A DNA stretch of 17,363 bases from Planctomycetaceae bacterium (GTDB lineage: Bacteria; Planctomycetota; Planctomycetia; Pirellulales; Thermoguttaceae). The notes beneath the pieces were generated by a model. That model saw nothing but the letters and a program-made list of their open reading frames with translations. It did no database searches and had not been told where the DNA came from. Location of the stretch: positions 1-17,363 of the forward strand of contig JAITKS010000322.1 in the NCBI GenBank assembly GCA_031278315.1, given 5' to 3'. A program made the position numbers and the translations under genes. Below are positions 1 to 6,322 of this stretch, piece by piece; the stretch's first letter is position 1, and every line of letters starts with the position of its first letter.

Positions 1-138
1 TTGAGCTATGTTAGGGTCAAGATAATTCTCAAAGAAATTACCGGACACATCCAAATCGGCAAATATCGAGCGAAAAAGTAAATCGTGAGGATGAGTTAAA
101 TCCTGATTATTTTGATTAGCTTTTTTGATAAGGTTCAT
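1..138 (-). CDS. Rpn family PD-(D/E)XK nuclease / Transposase_31, N-terminal part (cut by window edge)
   Basis: An open frame runs from ATG at 138 off the left edge and gives 46 residues with no stop. It begins MNLIKKANQNNQDL and continues with HPHDLLFRSIFADLDVSGNF and then FENYLDPNIA. The pattern HDxLFRxxFxDxxxxxxFxxxYL is the typical N-terminus of the Rpn (recombination-promoting nuclease, PF04754) family. These are PD-(D/E)XK endonuclease-like proteins once annotated as transposases and often present in several copies per genome. The catalytic core lies beyond the window and cannot be checked. No clear Shine-Dalgarno sequence precedes the ATG, so the start is chosen because the family motif begins soon after it. 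Family call is fairly sure; function rests on family knowledge. Confidence 0.68.
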   Translation of the reverse strand, partial: MNLIKKANQNNQDLTHPHDLLFRSIFADLDVSGNFFENYLDPNIAQ

Positions 139-247
139 TGAATTTTAGTAATTATTTAATATATATAGTGAAAAATTTAATTTGAAATACACAATCTGAA
201 ACACAGTAAATAGGGACAGGAATTTCTTAAAATAAAACGTAATAAAC

Positions 248-277
248 GTAATATATCAGTGAAATATTTATTTTTAG
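248..277 (+). repeat. Copy of the GTAATATATCAGTG dispersed motif
   Basis: Reads GTAATATATCAGTGAAATAT followed by T-rich sequence. It matches copies at 729, 8667, 9174, 10906, 11101-11146, 12965 and, more loosely, 17164. Function unknown. Confidence 0.6.
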
Positions 278-728
278 AAATCCCTGATCTGAAAATCTAA
301 AATTACGTAATTCTTTCGGGGGGTAATGTAAAAAACAAATATTTGTTACAAAAATATCTAATAAAATTTTCTAATGAATAGTAACTAATTGAACTTCGGT
401 GATATGAAAGCGTATTCAGTAAAATTTGTTTTTCTATGTGGAAGTTAGCGATTCAAACTGAAAATTCAAGTAAGTAAGAGCAGTTTAAAGTTTAAACAGT
501 TTGAAAATTATCTGTACAAATTACGTGTCGATAAAAAACTGACAGTATTCTGATCTTTTGTATTCTGATTTTTATTTAATACGAATATAAACCCTAAAAT
601 GTGTATAGGACAATAAAAAATGGATATTAGGAAAATAAATAGGTAGAAATGTTATTGACTGATTCCGCTTATAATTATTATAACAAAAAAACAGTGCAAA
701 CTATTCAGAAAACAAAGTGTCTGAGATT

Positions 729-755
729 GTAATATATCAGTGAAATTTTTTGTTT
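729..755 (+). repeat. Copy of the GTAATATATCAGTG dispersed motif
   Basis: Reads GTAATATATCAGTGAAATTT then a T-run. It shares its first 17 bases with the copy at 248. Confidence 0.6.
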
Positions 756-948
756 TTTCAGATTGTTCTTTCGTAACTTTCGTTTTATTGTTATTATTCT
801 CACAGAGTTTTCGTTTTCTTCCTTCCCTTTATTTTTAACCAAATTTTTCTCCTTGAAGGTTGAGATAACGAATCTACTAACGCGGCGATTTAAATAAGTA
901 AACCGTTTATTGCACACTATCTAACAATTGGCTAGAATTGCAGTCAGC

Positions 949-1014
949 GTATGTGATCTCAGTATGACCTCAGTATATGTGATCTTAGTATGTGATCTCG
1001 GTGTATGTAATCTG
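949..1014 (+). repeat. Degenerate tandem repeat, about five units of 11-15 bp
   Basis: Five imperfect units of the type GTATGTGATCTCA follow one another (variants end CTCA, CTTA, CTCG and CTGG; one is shortened to GTATGACCTCA). No reading frame supports a protein here. It looks like a minisatellite that has drifted. Confidence 0.6.
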
Positions 1015-1040
1015 GTGAATATTGTGCTGGTACATTTTTA

Positions 1041-1060
1041 CGGCTTGAATGTTCAAGCCG
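1041..1060. repeat. Perfect 9-bp inverted repeat (hairpin)
   Basis: CGGCTTGAA and TTCAAGCCG are exact reverse complements separated by 2 bases. The hairpin sits about 100 bp before the pseudogene at 1159. It is not followed by a T-run, so it is not a classic terminator. A related sequence CGGCTTGAAC occurs before rhaA near 9576. Confidence 0.5.
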
Positions 1061-1158
1061 GGTGTTTCAGCAAGTTTTATGTTTATTCGTTTTTTTTGAA
1101 GCAGTAAAAAATAATACAACAGATTATTTTTTCTCCTCCCCAAAAACAATTTTTAAAA

Positions 1159-2134
1159 ATGAAAATTATGAAAACAAATTTAACATTATTTCAGATAATA
1201 ACAGTTGCAACAGCACTGTTCATTATGGGTACATTCTTTGATGTTGTTCGTGTAAATGTATAGCCTCTGAACAAGAGACATATTCAAAGACAACATCAGA
1301 ATTTATACTCAAAGGAAATATCTGTCTTATCATTTGCGAAACAGATACGATAAAAGCAGATTTATCCTATAACAAGCTTGTGAAATACTATGATTATGAA
1401 ACTACACTAAACTCCAAAACAAATCAAACATTTGCTCATAGAAAATTTCCGGCAGTGAAAATTGATGTTGTTTTAGATAACAACAGCGAACAGAAAACTA
1501 TCAAATCTATTTCACACCATATATCAGTTTTCCATTGAAAAGCAACAAACGCAATACCGATAATTCTAACGTTATTGATCTTGTTGATTCATTTCTAGCG
1601 AGTCAACTTGACGCAATCAATAAATTCAAAATCGGAGTAACTAAACGGAGTGATTTATTAGAACAAAAAATATATATTGAAAATGGTAATTCTGAATTCA
1701 ATAGTAAACAGCAATTCGCTTCTGTTGTTTGTCCATTTGTAAAAGTTGACATAGAATTTAATTTGTCAGACAAAAAAGAAAAACAAAAAACAGACACCAT
1801 AAAGAATATTTCAAAACCTTACCTCGAAATAACAAAGCAGGACAGATGTCCGTTTGTTTGCTCTCATGCAGATTTTGAATTGGTGAGGTATCTTGGCGAA
1901 TGTCTTTCAGTGCTGGACAGAATGCCGCCCAATGCTACACGGGAAAATATACTAGAATATTTTAAAATAAGCAGCGGAATGAATAGCAGAAAAGTTACAA
2001 AACTAATGTTCAAAAAAAATAATAACATAAACATAAATGTAACGTTTCATTGGAAAGATTAGAATGATAAATTATATGATACAATCGAGAACATAAGTGA
2101 TCCTTTCTTTGTGCCGTATCAACCGATAGATTAA
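1159..2134 (+). pseudogene. Broken gene for a secreted protein with three internal repeats
   Basis: ATG at 1159 starts MKIMKTNLTLFQIITVATAL, a signal peptide or membrane anchor, and this frame stops at 1261. A second frame (coding from about 1242, ASEQETYSKTTSEFILKGN) runs to a stop at 1536. A third frame carries on from about 1514 to a TAG at 2060. After that TAG the same frame continues NDKLYDTIENISDPFFVPYQ to a TAA at 2132. Joining these gives about 320 residues. Three related segments appear: KIDVVLD...QKTIKSIS-TPYIS, KVDIEFN...TDTIKNISKPYLE and NINVTFHWKD...YDTIENISDPFF, spaced about 95 residues apart. Their match across the breaks shows they once formed one gene: a lost base near 1240-1262, a lost base near 1514, and a nonsense TAG at 2060. 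I do not recognise the family. Sequencing errors are an alternative for the frameshifts. Confidence 0.65.
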
Positions 2135-2188
2135 AATGACAAATTTGATCAAAAAAAATTACCGCCGGCAAGGGACAATAAACATATC

Positions 2189-2239
2189 AACCTCATTATT
2201 TCATTAACAAATCATTTTCAACAATGAGATAATGAGGTT
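2189..2239 (+). terminator. Hairpin terminator after the pseudogene
   Basis: Arms 2189-2205 (AACCTCATTATTTCATT) and 2223-2239 pair over 17 positions with one mismatch, with a 17-nt loop. On the plus strand the hairpin is followed by TTATTTTATT, so it best terminates plus-strand transcription. It lies between the converging pseudogene and cas12a and may also slow transcripts leaving cas12a, though no T-run follows on that side. Confidence 0.65.
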
Positions 2240-2281
2240 TTATTTTATTCTGTCAACTAACGTTATGTTATGTATCAACTT

Positions 2282-5200
2282 TTATTTTTGTGCATATTTT
2301 AGCCATTCTTTATTTGAGATTGCTAAGTTGATTTTTTTCAGGTTATCAGAGTTTTTGATTTGGTCTATTACCCAGAGTCCTTTGCGGGCAATATTGTACG
2401 CTCCATTGGCATCGGCATTGTCAGGGAGATTGAATTTTCCCTTGCGGCTGTCAAAAAATTCTCCATCAATATCAGCTATCGGTGAAAGAATATAATCCAC
2501 ATTCTCGTTCGGAATATTGTTGCGCATTTGCAACGTTAGTTTGAAAAGATATAACAATTGTTCAAAAAAACTCTTTTCTGTCTGTTTTAGAATTGACTCT
2601 TTTAAGTTTTTAATTTCTGTTTCGTAATCGTTAAAAAATTCTTTCAATAAACCTGTTAACTTATCCGTTAAAGAAATTGTTTCGTAGTCCCATTGATTAT
2701 TAATTTTCGAATTTTTGAATCTTCGTATCCGGTCTCCATTGGTGCATATTATCCAATTAAGACGAGTATCTTCGGCCCTGACATTGAACTTGCGGTAATC
2801 GTCCACTACAAATTCAAAATAATTTTTTGTGTTGTTGTAACGTATGTCTGCGAATTTATCGAAAAACTCTTTTGCATTTTCTACATTCGTGTAACGTGTA
2901 TTGAACATATTTACAAAACCGGTTACAGGATCAATATTGCTTGTATTCCATGCCGGAATGTAAAATAAAAATCCGCTTTGTTTTCCTAACTCTTTGAAAC
3001 TTTTAAATTTATTGGTCAACTGATAAGCGTTTAATAAACCGCCTATTTCTGCTGCTGGTTTTTTCTTGTCAACAAGATAATTCAATTTGTCAATCAGCAT
3101 TCGTTCAAATTTTTGATACACTTGTTTCTCTACCTTTTGCCGGCCTCGTATAAATCCGAAATTTAAGTCTTCCAAAACAACAATGGCATTATGTTCAATC
3201 ATCATTTGCGTGATCTTATGAATCACCTGACTCAAATAACCTTCTTTCAATTCTTTGATCGACTCTATTGTTTGCCAACTCTTTCTGGCTTGATCACGCT
3301 CGTCTTCTCTTCTTTGCAATAAATCGTGATAATCAGTTTTATAAATGATTTCATTAACTTCGTTATCGATTTCATTCAGTGAACATTGTTCTTTGATATT
3401 ACCGTTCAAGTCAATCAAACTCAAATACAGCAAATGCCGTTCACCGCGATCGATTCCGATAATATGTTTTATGTTGCCGTCTTTAATATACTGATTGACT
3501 TTTTCGTTAATAAAATTATTGCCGGAAGCCTTAAAATTCAACGTAATCGGAACATGAAATTGAAATTTGTCCGCTGTATAACGTCTATCTTTTATAATAT
3601 CGTAATTGAAACAGCTTTGTGATTTATCGTTAAGTTTATTTTTGTTATCGATAGGTATGTTTGCTTTGTGGACAATTATATTTTTGTCTTTGATACTTTT
3701 CTTGCGGTAAAATACTTCCGCCTCGCCGTTGAGTTTATACACGACATTTTGTAGATTTTCTTGCTCAAATAATTTTTTCCAATATAACGTGTGTATATTG
3801 GGGATTCCCTTACTGTATGGTGAAAAATCTTTGTTGTAAATCTGAAACAAATAAATTTTTCCTTCGTGAACTAAACGATTAATATAATTTTCAGAGATAT
3901 TTCTGAACGTTATTTTATAACCTTGTTGTTCCACTTCTTGATAAAATCCGCTTAAATCTTGATAGGTTGAGGTGTCGGAAAATTGAAAATCAAATTTTTT
4001 CCAATCTTCGTGTTTTTCAATTGATTTCTTATAAAAATCTATCAACTCGCGGCAATCTTGAATATTAAAATGTTCGCCTTTTTTGTGAGTTTCATTTTTG
4101 TAATTTTCGAGTAATTTTTTACTAGGATTAAATTCGTCAATTCTGCTTTTGGAGAAGAAAACTTTCGGCAACATTTTATTTGGTCCTGGTAAAAATTTAT
4201 ATTCAATTTTTTCGTAACCTTTTCCGTTTGCCTCATTACTTTCGAAAACTCTGTTATGTTCTTTATCTATAATTACAAGATAAAACTGATCGTTTTTGCG
4301 TAAAATCACGCTTGTATTATCGCGTTCTTTATTGACATCCCAGCCGGCAAGTAAGGTTGAGTTATCGAAATTCAATTTTACTTTTTCGGTTGAGTACGGT
4401 TTTTGAGTTACATAATTTCGTATCATATTGTAGTGTGCCGTAAACTTATCCAATTTTTCCCAAAGGTTATCAAATTCAGCGTAAAAAGCTAAATCTTGAT
4501 CCGATTCTTCGTTGTTGCTAAACGGTTTAACGAACCAAATTATACGTTTTATATTATCGAGAAGTTGTTTAATGAGTTCGATATTTTTTGTGTCGCTAAT
4601 TAACGATTTGTTTTCGGGATAAGGCTCATTTAAGATATTTTTAATTGATTCATAATTATTCTGTATTAAGGAAAATAAGTCATCTTGTGTATCAGTTTTT
4701 TCCAAGTTTCTAAAATATTCAACAAGCAAATTTCCTCCGATACAATTATTGATATATTCAACGGAAAAACTTTTTGTTGATTTAAAATTTTTGTTTATTC
4801 GTTCTAGATAATTTTCCGGTCTTTCATTCTTTTTTTGCGGATTTTCTTTTTTTAAGTTTTCGATTATTAGATTAGAAATTTCTTTGTAGTCGTTATAAAT
4901 AAACTGTGAAATGTTAGTTAAATTCATATTGTTTTTCAAATATATTTTTGACAGATCGAAATCATCCAGATATGTGAGCAGCATTTTCAACGAATATTCA
5001 CCTTGAATTTCTTTATTGAAAACATTTTTATCCATATCTTGATACAGATTTTCAATACTTTTCAAAACGTCATTATCGTTGACAAATTTTTCGGGCAGCC
5101 ATGACATTGATTTTCTATCGCTTAATATTTGTTTGAACAGCGGTGTAAATTTCGGCAAGCGATTTTTTTTCTCTCTCTGCTGCTGATTATAAAGGTTGAT

Positions 5201-5989
5201 ACATTCATTCAGACCTTGTATTTTTGTATTGCCTTCTTCAGCGATTCCGCCGATAAGAGTGTTATATTGATCAATTTGACTTTGTGTTAGAAAGTTACTG
5301 TAATATTTTATTTCAAAAAATTCAGTAACACTTGAAAAAGCCGATAATTTCTTTTTAAGTTTTGTGAATGTTTTTTGAATATCATCATCGAGTAATGTTT
5401 TTATTTTTTCAAAAACGGCGATATTATTGATAAATTTCGGCAAATTATCATTGATAAGCCGATAGGCGATAGCGGTAGATTTTTTTTCGTCGGTGTACAT
5501 ATTTTTTCGATTTTCGTGAAAGCCTTTGAAGTATGTGGTGAACAATTTAAATTCTTTAACTAATTCTTTATCTTCTTTGTTTTCGACAAAGTTCAACAAA
5601 TCTTCTTTTATCAATTCTTTTCTGAACAATTTATTTGTATCGAATACTTTTGTTATTTGTTTTCGCAATGCAATTTGTATTTTTTCGAATGTATCTTTTT
5701 GTATATCGTCTTTATTTTTGATACGGAATAATTGGAAATATTCATTTAGACTTTCGATAGTTAATTGCACATTTAGCAGAGAGTTTTCGATAAAATTTTT
5801 GTGGTAGTTATCGATCAAGTTTTTAACTTTTTCGTAACTTTTAGCGCGGATAACATCGCTTTTTCCGCGAAATTGTTCATCTTCGGACAAAAAGCCTTTA
5901 TCCTCGATATATTTCCGAGTTTTCCCGATAGGACGCAACTCAAACCGTAACATTTTAGACAACTGATATAAATTTGTAAAATTTTTCAT
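2282..5989 (-). CDS. cas12a: Cas12a (Cpf1), type V-A CRISPR effector nuclease
   Basis: A complete 1235-residue Cas12a (family about 1200-1300). The start ATG at 5989 gives MKNFTNLYQLSKMLRFEL, the conserved family N-terminus, with GGAG four bases upstream; an in-frame ATG at 6064 would only add 25 residues encoded by tandem repeats. The RuvC site is complete: D847 in IGIDRGER, E940 in VVLEDLNFGF and D1193 in DADANGAYN. Nuc-domain R1156 in LQMRN has the expected 37-residue spacing to D1193. A bridge-helix-like segment ARKSWQTIESIKELKEGYLS is present. Pre-crRNA processing residues correspond to H774, K783 and K800 (LbCas12a H759/K768/K785). PAM contacts K554 and N558 in GWDVNKERDN and K609 in KMLPK are kept, which suggests a T-rich PAM. 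It should process its own crRNAs and cut DNA 3' of the PAM. No cas1, cas2, cas4 or array is visible nearby. It has its own promoter. Confidence 0.97.
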   Translation of the reverse strand: MKNFTNLYQLSKMLRFELRPIGKTRKYIEDKGFLSEDEQFRGKSDVIRAKSYEKVKNLIDNYHKNFIENSLLNVQLTIESLNEYFQLFRIKNKDDIQKDTFEKIQIALRKQITKVFDTNKLFRKELIKEDLLNFVENKEDKELVKEFKLFTTYFKGFHENRKNMYTDEKKSTAIAYRLINDNLPKFINNIAVFEKIKTLLDDDIQKTFTKLKKKLSAFSSVTEFFEIKYYSNFLTQSQIDQYNTLIGGIAEEGNTKIQGLNECINLYNQQQREKKNRLPKFTPLFKQILSDRKSMSWLPEKFVNDNDVLKSIENLYQDMDKNVFNKEIQGEYSLKMLLTYLDDFDLSKIYLKNNMNLTNISQFIYNDYKEISNLIIENLKKENPQKKNERPENYLERINKNFKSTKSFSVEYINNCIGGNLLVEYFRNLEKTDTQDDLFSLIQNNYESIKNILNEPYPENKSLISDTKNIELIKQLLDNIKRIIWFVKPFSNNEESDQDLAFYAEFDNLWEKLDKFTAHYNMIRNYVTQKPYSTEKVKLNFDNSTLLAGWDVNKERDNTSVILRKNDQFYLVIIDKEHNRVFESNEANGKGYEKIEYKFLPGPNKMLPKVFFSKSRIDEFNPSKKLLENYKNETHKKGEHFNIQDCRELIDFYKKSIEKHEDWKKFDFQFSDTSTYQDLSGFYQEVEQQGYKITFRNISENYINRLVHEGKIYLFQIYNKDFSPYSKGIPNIHTLYWKKLFEQENLQNVVYKLNGEAEVFYRKKSIKDKNIIVHKANIPIDNKNKLNDKSQSCFNYDIIKDRRYTADKFQFHVPITLNFKASGNNFINEKVNQYIKDGNIKHIIGIDRGERHLLYLSLIDLNGNIKEQCSLNEIDNEVNEIIYKTDYHDLLQRREDERDQARKSWQTIESIKELKEGYLSQVIHKITQMMIEHNAIVVLEDLNFGFIRGRQKVEKQVYQKFERMLIDKLNYLVDKKKPAAEIGGLLNAYQLTNKFKSFKELGKQSGFLFYIPAWNTSNIDPVTGFVNMFNTRYTNVENAKEFFDKFADIRYNNTKNYFEFVVDDYRKFNVRAEDTRLNWIICTNGDRIRRFKNSKINNQWDYETISLTDKLTGLLKEFFNDYETEIKNLKESILKQTEKSFFEQLLYLFKLTLQMRNNIPNENVDYILSPIADIDGEFFDSRKGKFNLPDNADANGAYNIARKGLWVIDQIKNSDNLKKINLAISNKEWLKYAQK

Positions 5990-5993
5990 GGTA

Positions 5994-5997
5994 CTCC
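5994..5997 (-). promoter_or_regulatory. Ribosome binding site GGAG of cas12a
   Basis: On the minus strand TTTGGAGTACCATG places GGAG four bases before the ATG at 5989. It decides between this start and the upstream in-frame ATG at 6064, which has no such motif. Confidence 0.7.
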
Positions 5998-6061
5998 AAA
6001 TAATTGGTAAACAATTGGTAAATTTGGTAAACAATTGGTAAATAATTGGTGAATAATTGGT
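5998..6061 (-). repeat. Six tandem 11-bp repeats in the cas12a leader
   Basis: On the minus strand the unit is ACCAATTRTTT. Five units are 11 bp and one (6020-6028) is shortened to 9 bp. The block lies between the promoter and the GGAG site, so it would be in the 5' untranslated RNA. An 11-bp period places units on nearly the same DNA face. It could be a protein-binding array, an RNA regulatory leader or simple slippage; the sequence alone does not decide. Confidence 0.8.
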
Positions 6062-6080
6062 CATTACAAAAGACCAATTA
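6054..6080 (-). promoter_or_regulatory. Leader hairpin whose 5' arm is antisense to the 11-bp repeats
   Basis: On the minus strand TAATTGGTC and GACCAATTA form a perfect 9-bp stem around a 9-nt loop TTTTGTAAT, about 8-10 bases after the predicted transcription start. The 3' arm runs into the first tandem repeat unit (ACCAATTATT), so the 5' arm could pair with almost any of the six units. Alternative pairings could expose or hide the leader. The regulatory role is inference. Confidence 0.5.
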
Positions 6081-6094
6081 AAGTTTAGACCTAA

Positions 6095-6124
6095 AGTATA
6101 ACATTACATTTTTTTGCGTGTCAA
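6095..6124 (-). promoter_or_regulatory. Sigma-70-type promoter of cas12a
   Basis: On the minus strand TTGACA (6119-6124) is followed after 18 bases by TATACT (6095-6100), with TG one base before the -10 (extended -10, TGTTATACT). This is the closest match to consensus I found in the window. Transcription would start near 6086-6089, giving a leader of about 100 nt before the ATG at 5989. Confidence 0.75.
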
Positions 6125-6147
6125 TAGGTTCACTTTAGAAGACCGCC

Positions 6148-6184
6148 ATCGACAATGATAGAAATTAATAGGCGTTTTATTGAC
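6148..6184 (-). CRISPR. Solitary degenerate Cas12a-type CRISPR repeat (not an array)
   Basis: Minus-strand 6166-6148 reads AATTTCTATCATTGTCGAT. The processed Cas12a repeat of Francisella is AATTTCTACTGTTGTAGAT; 15 of 19 positions agree, with the same layout of AATTT, 5-nt arm, 4-nt loop, 5-nt arm and T. The arms TCTAT/GTCGA are weakened (one mismatch, one G-U). Going upstream, a GTC at 6184-6182 begins a 37-nt unit, close to the usual 35-37 nt full repeat length. It is a single copy, lies in the same orientation as cas12a and ends 24 bases before its -35 box. It may act as a CreR-like guide, as a Cas12a binding or cleavage site, or be a relic of a lost array. No second copy was found in the window. 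Confidence 0.6.
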
Positions 6185-6202
6185 TCTAAACAATAAAACA
6201 CC
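6171..6202. repeat. 12-bp inverted repeat upstream of the degenerate repeat
   Basis: GGCGTTTTATTG (6171-6182) and CAATAAAACACC (6191-6202) pair over 12 positions with one G-U/A-C type imperfection and an 8-nt loop. It overlaps both the 5' end of the degenerate Cas12a repeat and the 3' arm of the terminator-like hairpin at 6199-6224, so the structures would compete. Confidence 0.55.
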
Positions 6203-6224
6203 GTGACCTACGTGACCTACGGTG
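6199..6224 (-). terminator. Probable terminator of the prolyl isomerase gene
   Basis: On the minus strand CACCGT...ACGGTG (6-bp stem) is followed directly by TTTTATTGTTT. Its interior is a 9-bp tandem duplication (CGTGACCTA twice on the plus strand, 6202-6219). It lies about 100 bases after the stop of the gene at 6323 and before the cas12a control region, so it would insulate cas12a. Confidence 0.5.
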
Positions 6225-6322
6225 ATTTAACAAAAATCATGTAGAATAGTAAGTCTTATTATTCAAGAAACGCCGCCGCAATTTGCTGCTGTAATTTGTT
6301 GATCGAGATTAATTGATAGAGA

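Larger units (their letters stand above)
139..1158. other. Gene-free spacer with dispersed repeats
   Basis: About 1 kb of AT-rich sequence with no convincing gene. It holds two copies of the GTAATATATCAGTG-type motif (near 248 and 729), a perfect 14-bp palindrome AACAAATATTTGTT at 334-347, a degenerate tandem repeat (949-1014) and a perfect hairpin (1041-1060). A stretch near 445-500 (AACTGAAAATTCAAG followed by CAGTTTAAA) recurs in front of rhaA near 9578-9610, so it is also a dispersed repeat. No tRNA or rRNA was recognised. Confidence 0.6.

Noticed and set aside
705..917. 70-residue minus-strand frame
   Set aside because: Lys/Asn-rich with no family features; it overlaps a dispersed motif copy and lies in repeat-rich spacer. 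Most likely chance.
2282..5989. Cas12a-associated CRISPR array hidden in the window
   Set aside because: I looked on both strands for GTAGAT/ATCTAC near TTTCTA-type sequence. Isolated hits lie inside genes and no regularly spaced repeats were found.
5990..6064. In-frame N-terminal extension of Cas12a from ATG at 6064
   Set aside because: The 25 extra codons are the tandem 11-bp repeats, have no homology to Cas12a N-termini and lack a ribosome site, whereas ATG at 5989 has GGAG and the conserved FTNLYQLSK start.
6083..6090. GTCTAAAC in the cas12a leader as the start of another Cas12a repeat
   Set aside because: It resembles the first bases of some full-length repeats but is not followed by AATTTCTAC...GTAGAT, so it is only a chance 8-mer at the transcription start.
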